Positions 12,501-22,753 of a stretch of DNA of 64,000 nt are shown piece by piece. Each line of letters begins with the position of its first letter. The stretch's first letter is position 1. Origin of the DNA: Crossaster papposus (Eukaryota; Echinodermata; Asteroidea; Velatida; Solasteridae); contig JBAIAA010000238.1 of NCBI GenBank assembly GCA_037893245.1, forward strand, positions 1,612,001-1,676,000, in the 5' to 3' direction. The notes under the pieces were generated by a model. The model was not told the DNA's origin and ran no database searches. It was given only the letters and a program-made list of their open reading frames with translations. Both the position numbers and the translations under genes were made by a program.

Positions 12501-14220
12501 CGAGGCTCTATGCGAGACTCTATGCGAGACTCTATGCGAGGCTCTAAGCGAGACTCTATGCGAGGCTCTTATGCGAGGCTCTTATGCGAGACTCTTATGT
12601 GAGGCTCTTATGTGAGGCTCTTATGCGAGGCAATTATGTGAGGCAATATGTGAGGCAATATATGAGGCAATATGTGAGGCTCTTATGCGAGGCTCTTATG
12701 CGAGGCTCTTATGCGAGGCTCTTATGCGAGGCTCTTATGTGAGGCTCTTATGTGAGGCTCTACGGTGAGGCTCTACGGTGAGGCTCTTATGTGAGGCAAT
12801 ATGTGAGGCTCTCCGGCAAAGAAGTATTAGGAAAGAGAATATAATTCTCCTTACAATACAGGTTTGCTAGGTTTTGGCAGGTTTGGCACCAAACATTATT
12901 GCTGGACTTTGTTTGACTCATCATTACCAAAGGCCCAGGGAGACCCTGTTGAATTCTGTGAGGTTTAGGGCAGAAAGGCAATGAGACTTGTAAATAATGT
13001 TGGAGCTTGGGGGAATACACAGTCATTTAAAATTGTAATTATTGAAAAATATTTTACTGTACCACTTCATATCCAATATTGCTGCTGTTTCAATCTTTTG
13101 CAATTCCGTCAAACCAGTTCCTGTTGCACACTTATCCAGGGAGTACAATTGTATCTGGCCTAGTCTTTGTCTTGGCGTTTCATCCTTTCAAAGGAGCAAA
13201 GGAAAAGATTCAATAAAATCTGAATACATGTGCACTCGGGTTTGAGCTTGTTGTCTTTGATTCCACGTTTTATTAGGCCAAACAAACAAAATTGTGTTTA
13301 AGGTAACCCGACCTACCTAGATTTTTGACAGCCAACATCAACATTACTGTTTTTCTAGTTGGTAATTTTACATGAACAGTAAAGTAGTTTTAATTATTTG
13401 CAACGAACATAATCATTTCCACTTAACCAGTTCGCGCCGGGATTATTTTAACATCACCGAGCCGACGCAAGGGATTATTTTTAACGAAACTCGATCCGAA
13501 GCGTGTTCAGGCCGATAGTACCGGGAAGCACACCCACGCATTTCCGGCCTTGCTCGCTGCTGACAGACATTTCCGGCCTTGCTCGTGGTGTGTTTATGCG
13601 TCATCCGTTTTGAATATGGGGAAAACTTTGGGTTTATATACATCATCAGGCGCGAACTGGTTAAATGTACCTACCTGAATTTAAGCACACCATTTAGTTT
13701 TGTTTGGTATGTACTTTTATTTATATTTAAAGATTTTACCTCTCTTTCAATTTAGCCGACACGTGAATATATATGGCATGACGGATATGTCTTTATATTC
13801 TTTGTTTGGAAAATCAGATTGTGGGACAGCTTCATCAGGAATAGGATCACCAAGTTCTTACAGAAATTACTTTAATTTTTGACCCATTAAATTAGTCGTA
13901 TGTATTGGAAAAAGTATGTTCACAAAAAATTATAAACTCTTTGGTTATACTTTACATTTTATTACTTTTCTCTTTTCATTATTTGCTAATTTATAGTTGG
14001 CCGTGTCATAATTTGTTTTGCTTTATACCTGATGGTTTGCATCTCCCTGCTCAAGAGGGTCAGGGGTCAAAGGTCCTTCTACCAGCTGATAAGTGCCGCA
14101 AGCAAGGAGTTGTTCAAACCCCGACAGTGGACAGAACTCAACGGAATCGGCACTGTAGTTGGTGTCCACAGTGATAAGCTGGGTAGTCGAGGCTAGACCT
14201 GGTGAATCTTTGTCAGACAT
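3546..14220 (-). CDS. DPH7: DPH7 (diphthine methylesterase, WD40 protein), 9 exons
   Basis: Exons read on the minus strand: 14029-14220, 13063-13184, 11799-11883, 10613-10716, 9795-9958, 8660-8732, 7957-8022, 5179-5351, 3546-3958. Phases agree at every junction and give 463 codons, close to the roughly 450 residues usual for animal DPH7. Visible family motifs, in order: [15 protein letters not shown] and LLACGTYQL near the N-terminus, [85 protein letters not shown] and [11 protein letters not shown], the last close to the end. DPH7 is the cytosolic esterase that removes the methyl group from methylated diphthine so that diphthamide on eEF2 can be completed. The start ATG lies 2 bases after a good acceptor, so a 5'UTR intron is likely. 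Oddities: exon 4 seems to use a GC donor, and the stop codon is contributed by a MITE end. Introns carry a satellite, a minisatellite, a SINE and MITEs. The identification is firm; the exon 4 end is the least certain boundary. Confidence 0.94.
4037..4380 (+). mobile_element. Family-B MITE (AAAGGTAGGATACACCATTTG), partial
   Basis: The left terminus TTAAAGGTAGGATACACCAT and interior landmarks (GAATTATTAAGAAATATC-like, CATCCAGCAAAATGATTGCG-like, TTGTAAAACTTTGAC) match the other family-B copies. The opposite terminus is missing. Confidence 0.8.
4408..4545 (+). repeat. Dispersed repeat shared with 26,197-26,332
   Basis: The segment around TACACATCTTCAGCTTTCAT, through ACCACCTTTATACCATACAT, to GGGAGATAAATTACCACTTT recurs in opposite orientation at 26.2 kb with few changes. 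It is an old transposon piece in DPH7 intron 8. Confidence 0.78.
5450..7515. repeat. 18-bp satellite array, about 114 units (DPH7 intron 7)
   Basis: Unit TGCAAATATACCCCACAG, tandemly repeated with almost no length change. Variant blocks lie in order: AAGAAACCCC units at the left edge, CACAGTG units to about 5,860, CACTGTG units to about 6,740, CACAGTG again to about 7,050, then a mixed CCTCAC region with AAATAAACC variants. Because 18 is a multiple of 3 and the unit lacks stops in most frames, several long frames are open on both strands. They have repeat-only composition and are not genes. Confidence 0.97.
8298..8637 (+). mobile_element. Family-B MITE with amplified end
   Basis: Begins AAAGGTAGGATACTCCATTT and ends in the mirrored GGTGTATCCTAACTTTA after the 54-bp tandem units. 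Lies in DPH7 intron 6. Confidence 0.82.
8448..8640. repeat. 54-bp tandem repeat, about 3.5 units, from a family-B MITE end
   Basis: CCAATG recurs at 8456, 8510, 8564 and 8618, exactly 54 bp apart, each within CAATTACCAATGGTGTATCC. The unit is the terminal part of the GGTAGGATACACC MITE family, internally amplified. Confidence 0.9.
8893..9118 (+). mobile_element. Family-A MITE in DPH7 intron 5
   Basis: TTAACAAGTTCGCGCCG at the left, GACTGGTTAA at the right, with the usual interior (GCAAGGCCGGAAATG, CGGATCG). It abuts a family-B fragment directly at its TTAA. Confidence 0.86.
9116..9290 (-). mobile_element. Family-B MITE fragment
   Basis: AAAGGTAGGATACACCATTG at 9118 followed by the family's other-end interior (GGGTGGATTTGGGGTGTTGTAT). 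It shares the TTAA boundary with the family-A copy at its left. Confidence 0.75.
9285..9675 (+). repeat. Dispersed repeat C, copy 1 (about 370 bp)
   Basis: From GTGACCTGGCACCACGAAAT through AGAAAGAAGAAGTCCTAAT to TTTCGGCCAATAACTTGTTTTG. A second copy at 60,650-61,015 keeps the same order with scattered changes. No terminal repeats recognised. Confidence 0.85.
10245..10545 (+). mobile_element. tRNA-derived SINE with (AAT)n tail
   Basis: The 5' part has a polymerase III A-box-like GGCATAGCGGTTCT and a B box GGTTCAAACCC about 45 bp later, as in tRNA-derived SINEs. A SINE body follows with GCCTAGAGCGCTTTTGAGGG, and the 3' end is an AATAATAATAAT tail. Lies in DPH7 intron 4. Confidence 0.75.
10808..11015 (+). 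mobile_element. Short family-B MITE with both ends
   Basis: CTTAAAGGTAGGATACACC at the left and GGTGTATCCTACCTTTAA at the right, only about 205 bp: an internally deleted copy. The next family-B copy starts immediately. Confidence 0.85.
11014..11366 (-). mobile_element. Family-B MITE, inverted, adjoining the previous copy
   Basis: AAAGTAGATACACCATTGAT at the left to GCAAATGGTGTATCCTACCT at the right, in reverse orientation to the 10.8-kb copy and sharing the AAA/TTAA junction. Confidence 0.85.
11917..12812. repeat. 12-bp minisatellite GAGGCTCTATGC (DPH7 intron 2)
   Basis: About 900 bp of GAGGCTCTATGC and variants (CTAAGC, CTTATGC, CTGTGT, GCAATATGT) with 12- and 13-bp registers. Domains of one variant are visible, for example GCGGGG units at 12,150-12,260 and GTGAGGTGAG units at 12,280-12,370, suggesting local amplification. 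The 109-codon frame over part of it is repeat-only. Confidence 0.95.
13423..13664 (-). mobile_element. Family-A MITE, full copy, DPH7 intron 1
   Basis: TTAACCAGTTCGCGCCGG to GCGCGAACTGGTTAA with TTAA at each side. Retains the 67-codon frame seen at 19-222 and 53,837-54,040. Confidence 0.9.
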
Positions 14221-14425
14221 CTCTGTAAATAAGTGTAATGTAAAAACTGTCACTCTGCGGAACGTACCGGTACACGATTTTTGAAATTACGAGAAAATAA
14301 GTATTATTTATATATTTGTTATATTCGCCCTGAAAAAGACAAGCAGCTGCACTCTCTAGAGTAGGTACAGGACGACAAGGGAAATGTACGTGTTCGATTA
14401 TAACTGCGCAAGCACTGGCTTAACT

Positions 14426-14606
14426 ATATAATGCAGGGCCCAGCAGGGCCCACTCACAACTCTCGACTTTATTTACCCTATGACATAGAATGGAGTGGCC
14501 CTGTATTCTATGGGTATTGAGGTATACAGGGTTAGGGTCAGTCCATTCTATGTCCTAGGGTAAATAAAGTCGAGAGTGATGACATATGGGCCCTGCATTG
14601 TATAAT
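14426..14606. repeat. Inverted repeat (hairpin MITE), about 180 bp
   Basis: TATATAATGCAGGGCCC at the left is mirrored by GGGCCCTGCATTGTATA at the right. An inner arm ACTCTCGACTTTATTTACCC faces GGGTAAATAAAGTCGAGAGT, with CATAGAATGGA/TCCATTCTATG deeper in. It lies about 200 bp upstream of the DPH7 ATG. Confidence 0.88.
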
Positions 14607-15713
14607 TGCTCCAATTTACTTGTGCCTTAAAACTCAAAGAAAGTTGCACATGTTTGCGCAGAGCCAACAAAAAATCTCGGGTCATGAATATCTCGGATCA
14701 TGTTTACCGCCCTCTAGGGTCGAAAATGGGGTTTTGGGCAAAACGCAGCGATCTTTGGTTTTGGGCATAAATAGAGCGTATAGATCGAGGCGGACATCCG
14801 GGAACTGTCATAAAAACGCGTCATAATACGTACACCGCGCCGGTAAAAACGATGATCGCGCGCGCAGTCTTGTATGCTACAGTGCAGTGTCAGCGCGTAT
14901 TGTTTTCATCGGCGCGCTGACCTGTGACGTATGTCCGCCCCGATCTATAGTCTTGGTTTGAAACATGGTTGCAAGATGTCCCATTCGCAGTATGCAGCAC
15001 GCGTAGGCCGCCACTCCGGTTGTGCGCTAGTAGAAATAAAGAGCAAAATAAGGAAAAACATAAGATTTCATAGATGGTTGAAACTAGGCGCTCAATCGTC
15101 TTAAGTTGATTTGCATATTTGAAATAGTGGCCGCGTGAGGTCGCTGTTCACGCTGTATTTTTGCACTGCGTAAAATTAACTGCATGATACAGCACGCGGC
15201 GTGAATTTCAGACGAATAACGACGAACGCCTTGCACTAGTAGTTGCGCAAGGCTACGAGTCACCCGACCAAAAGTGCTATGCCGCCTTTTCCCAATATTA
15301 TTGGGCGCCGTTCTAATTCCAAGAATGCGCGACACACAGCAGGGACCGACTTACTATCTTTACACGTTGTTTTGTACTGAAACTAGTCGCGAACACGACG
15401 TGCACGACGCAATTAGTATGGGCCTTTTCGAAACCTTTGCTTCGTCTTCGTTTCGGCTTAGCCTCCGAATTTCGAATCACTTAGAAGCAAATAGAAATGT
15501 AAGCAAATTGAAATAGTCTAACTTTGGGGTTCACGTCAACAGAGTAAATGATTCTGAAGCACAACAGGCATCAGAATGTGGCTTACGATCTCGTAGTTAG
15601 GAATCTTAAATTGCCTTAAGCCACTTATGAAACAAAACCAGAAATTTGAAAAAGGCCCTATGACTTGCTAGCGCCCCCTTTTGTTTTGCTTTGGTAAACT
15701 TGCATTGATGAAA

Positions 15714-15723
15714 TCTCGCGAGA
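15714..15723. promoter_or_regulatory. TCTCGCGAGA palindromic promoter motif
   Basis: The exact 10-bp palindrome TCTCGCGAGA, known from CpG-type animal core promoters, sits in CpG-rich DNA between two divergent genes and its final A starts the ATG of a candidate exon. Confidence 0.45.
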
Positions 15724-15864
15724 TGGCGAGTCTATGGAAGTTGATCACTCGAATAGTTCATTCAAAATGTGCACAATGCAGAGTACCAGTAAACAGGAAC
15801 CTTAAGTTGTTGCGAGAGTACAATTACAACCAAATGTATGTGCGGAAGCAACATCCGTCCTTGG
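15723..15864 (+). CDS. Candidate first coding exon, unidentified protein
   Basis: ATGGCGAGTC opens a frame beginning MASLWKLITRIVHSKCAQCR and ending at a plausible GGGTAGGC donor (47 codons plus one base). The Arg/Lys-rich, acid-poor start could be a mitochondrial presequence. No downstream exon was recognised before epsin, and the protein was not identified. It could also be chance in a CpG-rich promoter region. Confidence 0.28.
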
Positions 15865-17365
15865 GTAGGCTAAATGTTTACCTATTTTTCTTTATATTTT
15901 AGTAGTAAATATAGTTCTAAATTAACATGATTAAAGGTCACCTAAAATAGAAGAATAATTATCATACGGCCTACCAGCCCGTCCGGGACTAAACTTAATA
16001 AGTCGATTAACTTTGTCGCGATCGCCAGTCAATTTATTTCAACGTACGTCGGTACGGTGATGACGCGTATAAATCGTATACCGGCGTAACAGTAACGCTG
16101 TGGCTATTCTTACGTGACCGTAACCCTACATACTTTTTCTATTCTTACGACGTGATTTAACTGGTTCCCGACACAGACAAGGGAAACTCAATACGCGTGG
16201 AACGTATGAAGACCACCCAGGAAATTTGTTTTGGCAATACCAATAGTCGATGTTAATAAAATCCAAACATTTTTGACAATAATAATATCATGTAATTATT
16301 CAAACGATTCCGTGATTGAATTTAGATTTTTGTGCAAACATAGTGAAACATTCACATTACATTTCATTCTTATTCAAATTTTGACATTTTTCATAAAAAA
16401 CTAGCTGTGACTGAGTGTGAGTGTGCATTTGTCGTGGACAAAAAAGCGAACTATAAAACTAACAACGGCAATAGCTAAGTTTGTAGTAAGTCTTTAGTAA
16501 TAGTAGGTAAGGTCAAGGAATAGGTTATTATTGTATGTATGTGTAATAAGTTAATTCCATTGTTTTGGGGTATTATTATTTCATTACGTAACCTTTTTGT
16601 ATTAACTAAAATAGGGTCTTATAGAAAAGGGTATAAAAGTCGTGTATACGAAAAACTAGGGACTGTATACGAAAAACTAGGGACTGTATACGAAAAACTA
16701 GGGACTGCGCATGCGCTGCCGGAACTTACGTAAAAATATAAATTACGGTCAAGTAAGAATAGCCACGGTGAACAGTAAAAAGTCTCCACCCAAACCATGC
16801 AAACCTAATTCAGGTACCGTGATATTGATAATGACATTTCGTATTCTGGTGACACTGGCAAAATGGAGTTTGCTACAACTTACAAGCCGACACCAGCTTT
16901 AAATTATTCCTTTAAGTGAGTCTCTCTTCTTTTATAAAATGTCTACAAATTTGAAAAAACATACCTCAATTTGACCAGAAAAATACATTTTGTTTTACTT
17001 TTAGAGCATTATTAGGACTGCCGGCCGGCCGCGTACCATTTTGAGACGAAAGTTGCATTTTGGATGTGTCATTGTTTTCAATCAACACTGCCCTCGTTTG
17101 CTTCTAAATTGATCGTTTCAAACGGTCAAGAAATAGAGATAGGTATTGTTTGCCATTTTCTACCATGTTTCACACGTATTTTCATCAATTGCCCTAAACA
17201 CTTTGTTTTCCTTTGCAGCTCAACGTGTACATGTACACTCGATCTGCATTTGTTGCATATATCATTTTATTCTTTAAGCCTGTGAACACAACAACAAAAA
17301 CATTGGCCAAGAACTGATCATCTATATTGTGCGGGACTAGATGATAGCGAGGTAATCCCTCCAAG

Positions 17366-20300
17366 ATGTCTACCAGCCGAAAAATCAAGAACGTCATCAA
17401 AAACTACAATGACTCCCAGAGGAAGGTGCGGGACGCAACATCCAATGACCCGTGGGGTCCCGCCAGCTCCACCATGTCGGAGATTGCCGACCTGACGTAC
17501 AACGTGGTGGCCTTCACTGACATCATGGAAATGATCTGGAGGCGCATTAATGACAAGGGCAAGAACTGGCGGCATGTCTACAAGGCGCTGGTGCTGCTAG
17601 ACTACATCATCAAGACCGGCTCGGAGCGGGTCGCTCAACAGTGCAAGGAGAAGATCGTGGACATCAACACACTCAAGGACTTCAGCTTTTACGACACCAA
17701 CAATCAGGACGTGGGTCGCAATGTCCGGGAGAAGTCGAAGCAGATTGTGGAGCTGATTAAGAACGAGGAAAGGCTCAAGTCGGAGCGGGTTGCTGCCTTG
17801 AAGGCCAAGGAGCGCTTTGCCCAGGCAAATCAGGGTATCGGCAGTGATACCAAGACAGACACGGGTGTTACACCACCACCACCACCACCGACACCGGCAG
17901 CAACAACTTCAGGTAATCTTAATTAGTGTGGGATAGGAAGTGTGTCCCTTGAAGAAATTTGTTTGATAACTGTTATTGAATGCTTTTTCTTTAAGATTTT
18001 TGGGCGTTTCTGCAAACTACTATCTCAAATTCCACATACTTTGCACCCGTTTTGCTAACTGTCACTTTTGACTTTTACTAAGTCGTATCTCAATGAAACT
18101 CAACATGAACAAAGACTACATGTTCATACTCTCATACATTGAAATGACATGATGGCATCATTGCCTGAAATTGTAATAAAACTGAATATGTATAAGGTAT
18201 AATATTAAAACGGGTATTAGATATTACAATGTAGCTCCTCTTTGTATTAGAAGTTGACAAACTAGTTTCTCCACCGTCACATCGGGATCTAGTTTGTTAA
18301 CTTTCAATACCTCGGGCAGCTAATATACAAATATAACATGGTTTGAGGGTGGGTAGTCAACATTAGCTTCCCTTTGCAATATTGGAAGTCTGGAACTAGT
18401 TTGTCAACTTCCAATACCAAGGGGAGCTATAATATCGACCACCCACCCTCAAACCATGTTATATATGTCTTGATGGACTTGTGATAGTCTCAACTACAGC
18501 ACCAAATCGAATAGCAAAACTCTTGATGAACAAATTCAACTTGGCCCGTCTCTCTTTGTCTCCCTTGACCACCCAAGGTCAAGAAGAAGTCTCAAGCTCC
18601 ACCCCGCCACCTACCAGAAATCTGACGTCGGAGATTGAGCAGGCCCGACCGCAGACCAGCAACGAGGAGGAGCTACAGCTGCAGCTGGCCCTGGCCATGA
18701 GTAAAGAGGAAGCCGAACAGGAGAGGCAGCAGCAGAAGAATGAGAGAATACGACTGGAGATGGCCATCAATGAGAGTCTGGATGAGGTGGGCTAGCAATC
18801 TATCAAACTAGCAGAGTTGTCCTATTTGTCCAAGTCAATTCAAGTCCCGAGTCAGCCAGTCGTTAATGTCAGCAAGTCAAACTTAGTCAAGTCAAGTCAC
18901 CAGTCATATTTGTTCAAGTCAAGTCTCAAGTCATTTTTTTTTCCAGTTAAGTCAGGTCTCAATTAAAAAAATGGCGACTTCAGTCAGAATCGAGTCTGGA
19001 TGAGGTGGGCTAGCAATCTATCAAACTAGCAGAGTTGTCCTATTTGTCCAAGTCAATTCAAGTCCCAGGTGTTAATGTCGACCAGTCGTTAATGTCAGCA
19101 AGTCAAACTAAGTCAAGTCAAGTCTCCAGTCATATTTGTTCAAGTCAAGTCTCAAGTCATTTTTTTTTCCAGTTAAGTCAGGTCTCAAGTCAAAAAATGG
19201 CGACTTCAGTCAGACTCGAGTCTAAGTCAGCGACTCGAGTAAACAACACTGCAAACTCGGCTTCAATTTCGTAAACACTGTTCGCGTATTGGTTCTCTTC
19301 AATCGGAACCCTGTTCGCGTGTTTGAATATGAGTATTTGAATACGCCCTTAAATTTCTTTTTTGTTGTGGACCATAATTAACATACATGTTGATTTTGTA
19401 CAGGTACTGTTATTAAAGTACTGGTACCTGTACTCAAATTTCAAAGTACTCGTATTCGAACTGACTGCTACCCAGTGGAGACCTTTTAACTCCCAATGTC
19501 CCCATTGTGCTCAGGTTTCCACAGGGTACCAATTTTCGAAACCTATGTTCGAACACACAGAGATGTATGAACCACATTATGACCGAGGATCGACCATTTT
19601 GTTTTCTTTTGTTCCTCTACTATAATCTAACCCCATTAACCTAACTCTTACCCAATGGATCAAGAACAAATTTTAACAAAGAAACCATCATTCAAGGATT
19701 CTTAGGAGATCTTTGTTCTTATTTGTGTTTTCAATACTCTGTGGACTTTCTGTCAATCGTGGACCCTATTGTCATCTATTGTTCTACGTCCAATATTTGA
19801 ATGCAGATACAAACTCACACGCACGTTTTTTTGGTGTAAATTAAGATTTCTTTTGTTTCTTTTTTTGTTCATATTTTGTACTTTAACTTCATTGGTTTTT
19901 GTACCGGTACACGTTTTCTAATCGAGGTTATCAAGTCCACTTTTATCCTCAATTACAGTATACAAGGTTGTTTCACATGTCTTCAGTTTACACCTGAAAC
20001 ATGTCCGCATATGCACACACTTTTGCACTTTGTAGCAGGGCTGTAGTCGAGTCCTTGCAAGTACGTTCACAAGTCCTTTCGTGAAGCCAGTCACAAGTCC
20101 CTTCATAAAGGCAGTCACAAGTAACTGGATGAACAATGACAAAGGAATGCTTTTGTCAAAGCTGATTTGAATAGCTTGTGATTTGAATTGGAACTGAAGG
20201 ACTTGTGGTGGACTTGCAGGGACTTGCAGGGATTTACAGGGACTTGCAGGGACTTGTGATGGACTCGACTACATCCCTGCTTTGTAGTGATTCTTCCAAA

Positions 20301-22131
20301 ACCAAAATTGAAGATTTGGAACTTTAATTTACAATTCGGTACAATCACAGGGATTGTTGTCATCTTAATCCAGATCGCAATGTACTTGTACGTAATGTAC
20401 TTGTATCATTATCCATGTATCATATCATGATAGCATTGCAGCGGTGACAGTTTTTTAAGTGTTAATACCTTTATATGTTAAACAAAAAAATTGCCCGCCA
20501 AAATGCTTACAGTTACACATGTACCACATAGTTAATCTGCTCACAAGCATTACTCCTCTCGATTATTTGACACCGGTGGCCCAATTTGTTGACCCAGGCT
20601 GATGGCCTAAATGCTTCATGAGCCCAGTTTGCCAATTGTGCATAATGTTTACTTAACCCTTTGTTTCCTTGTTTTTCATTATTGACAAATAGTATATGCT
20701 TTGGTTTTTAATTTTGTTCAGTTTGCTCACATCACTGATCACATCTGTGCTCACGTACATTTCAGGTGTATTTCACATTACTGAAACATGTCTTTTGTTG
20801 TGGACTAATGAGTCATGTCATCCTTCCAAAAATTTCATAACTCACTACTAGTATTAAAAAACCCAAATTTGAATTAAGACCCGTGACTGGCATTCAATTT
20901 GGCATTTATTTTATTCTTTTTTTAATACTCTATGAGAGATACTAAAAGTGAAAAAAATAACCACAACAAAAAAAGAGGCTTTTAGCAGAAACACAAAGTG
21001 AAGTGTTTTTGTTTGTTGGCCTTTTGCGGTGCACAGCCAGGACGATGTGAGCAAACTGGACCCACCTTAAAGAAACGTTCCAGCCTGCTGGCCTTGGCCA
21101 AAGCTCACAGACCCCCTCCCAACCATTTCCTGCAGAATTCGGACCCCTCTCAGCTACCACCGAGCAATGATCCGTGGGACGCCACTTCAGGAACAGTGGC
21201 TGCGGTGGCGGCAGCGGCAGCACCACGGCAGGCAGCTCAGAGTGATCCTTGGGCCTGCCTTGCTGCACCACCCCCAGCTCAAGCACCTCACCAAGCTCCT
21301 GACCCATGGGCTTCTGCACCGCTTACTGTCCAGCCTGCTGCTGACCCATGGGCAAGCCCAGCACCTCCTGTGTTAGCACCTGCACCAGCGGCCATTCCTC
21401 TGAATGATCCCTGGAACACCCACTTGCCATCAAGTCAACCTAAAGATCCCGATTCCGAATTTGACCTCCTGCGTACCAACACAGCTGCCCCCGCTCCCGC
21501 CCTCGCTCCAACCAACATCAGCAATGGGAATTTCTTCGGCAACCCGTCGATAATGACTGGCGCAGAGGCATTTGACATGACGGGCATGCATGACTCTCTA
21601 GCACTGCAGAAGATGTCGAGCAAGAAACCAGAGGATTTCCTGGGCGAGAACTCGAGTCTGGTCAACCTTGATGCCTTGGTGGGTCCACCGAAGCCCTCTC
21701 AGCTAATGCCGCAAGCGCCCAATCCGTTCCTGGGTGGGGGGATCGGTGGAGGTGGGGGGATCGGTGGAGGTGGGGGGATCTCTGGAGGTGGGGGGATCTC
21801 TGGAGGTGGGGGGATCTCTGGAGGTGCAGGGATCTCTGGGGGCGGGGTACTCGCTGGAGGCGGGGGGATCGCTGGAGGCATGGCTGCACCTCAGAGCAAC
21901 CCTTTCCAGCAGCAGAGACAGCCGGCGCCTACCATCAACCAAATGAGGGCAGAGCCCTTGATGACCATGCAGCAGCAGCAGGGTGGGATGTATGCACCAG
22001 GGAACGTTGGCTTTCCTGGGGCCTCGTCTATGGGCGGAAGTTCGCTGCCTCCACCGTTAGTTCCCTTGAGCAGTAGTCCATTGCAGAATCAAATGCAGCC
22101 CCAGCAAGCAAACAATCCTTTTCTTCTTTAA
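17366..22131 (+). CDS. EPN: Epsin (ENTH-UIM-DPW-NPF endocytic adaptor), 3 exons
   Basis: Exons: 17366-17912 (ENTH domain), 18578-18786 (UIM), 21037-22131 (DPW/NPF region). Junction phases 1 and 0 fit, giving 616 residues, between human epsin-1 and epsin-2 in length. Residues about 10-150 are a full ENTH domain (for example NDPWGPASSTMSEIADLTYN and LVLLDYIIKTGSERV), which binds PI(4,5)P2 and bends membrane. A ubiquitin-interacting motif sits at about 211-231 (EEELQLQLALAMSKEEAE), with a weaker acidic helix after it. Five DPW motifs (AP-2 alpha-ear ligands) follow, then a clathrin-box-like LVNLD and three NPF motifs (EH-domain ligands), the last being the C-terminal NPFLL. A Gly-rich GGGGIS repeat tract lies at 21734-21880. 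The exon 3 acceptor at 21036 was chosen because it alone has a pyrimidine tract and keeps phase. It is a vesicle-coat adaptor at the plasma membrane. The orthologue within the epsin family (1/2/3) cannot be assigned in an invertebrate. Confidence 0.95.
18331..18465. repeat. Inverted repeat in epsin intron 1
   Basis: ATATAACATGGTTTGAGGGT faces ACCCTCAAACCATGTTATAT, with a second nested arm GGAAGT...ACTTCC around the centre. A diverged related stretch (AGAAGTTGACAAACTAG) lies at 18,240-18,310. Confidence 0.88.
18775..19220. repeat. Tandem duplication of the epsin exon 2 end and following intron
   Basis: GAGTCTGGATGAGGTGGGCT, covering the last codons of exon 2 and its donor, recurs at 18,991 followed by the same roughly 200 bp of CAAGTCAAGT-rich intron. 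The second copy lacks the rest of the exon, so it is an exon-end relic. The internal CAAGT pentamer repeats make the region prone to slippage. Confidence 0.88.
20035..20281. mobile_element. Family-D MITE (GCAGGGATGTAGTCGAGTCC ends), copy 1
   Basis: GCAGGGCTGTAGTCGAGTCC at the left faces GGACTCGACTACATCCCTGC at the right. The interior is filled with ACTTGCAGGG and CACAAGTC repeats. The same 245-bp element recurs at 31,706-31,950. Lies in epsin intron 2. Confidence 0.9.
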
Positions 22132-22208
22132 GGACAACGTTAGCTTGCCTCGACTCCCAACAGGTAAGAAACCGTATTTCCCCCCTCTGAATAGAGAATG
22201 TACCGATA

Positions 22209-22214
22209 AATAAA
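22209..22214 (+). terminator. Probable epsin polyadenylation signal AATAAA
   Basis: AATAAA 78 bp after the epsin stop codon, the first such hexamer downstream. Confidence 0.45.
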
Positions 22215-22248
22215 CGAACATTTATTTTTATTCTAATATTGACCGGTC

Positions 22249-22460
22249 CTAGATGCAGGATTGTTTTTCACAAACCTCAATCCAAGAGGAATTCAGGCCG
22301 GCATCTGTGGGTAGCAAACCCTGATATTTCCGGCCTCGCTCGCCGCGAGCCTGTCGCTGAAAGATATGTCTAGCCTTCCTTGTGACGTGTTTATCTGCCA
22401 TCTGTTTTGAATTCCTCAAAAACTTTGCATGTATACATGTCATCTGGAATAAAGTGCGCG
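22249..22460 (-). mobile_element. Diverged relative of family-A MITE
   Basis: Keeps the order of family-A landmarks (AATTCAGGCCGGCATCTGTG, ATTTCCGGCCTCGCTCG, GACGTGTTTATCTGCCATC, AAAACTTTGCATGTATAC), but the termini are too degraded to define. Confidence 0.6.
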
Positions 22461-22753
22461 CTGCTCGATCGCGCCATGGCTGTTAGGCCTATATAGGGGG
22501 ACTACATATGGGGCTGTAATAGCGAAAAAATAAAGACAAAAGACAGAAGGCAGCTAATTACAGCCCCATTTGTGGGGCTAAGCCCATATTCTGCCACCCT
22601 GCTTCTCTTTTGCTTAATTTCATTGACTCTTCTGGAGATTTTAAAATAAAGCTATTTCTTTCTATTCCCATAGAACCGAGAGCATTCAACAGAGGCCACC
22701 ATTTGGGATTACTGCCATTGGTAATACAGACTGTTTCTGATATAGCAAAACAT

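Larger units (their letters stand above)
14221..17365. other. Divergent intergenic region between DPH7 and epsin
   Basis: CpG-rich at 14.8-16.2 kb, consistent with promoters for both genes. Holds the 14.4-kb inverted repeat, the TCTCGCGAGA candidate exon, and a 22-bp unit (GTATACGAAAAACTAGGGAC) repeated three times at 16,646-16,708. No other coding exon is supported. Confidence 0.6.

Noticed and set aside
21662..21942. Pro-rich and Arg-rich antisense frames over epsin exon 3
   Set aside because: Shadows of the Gly-rich GGGGIS repeat of epsin read on the other strand or in other frames.
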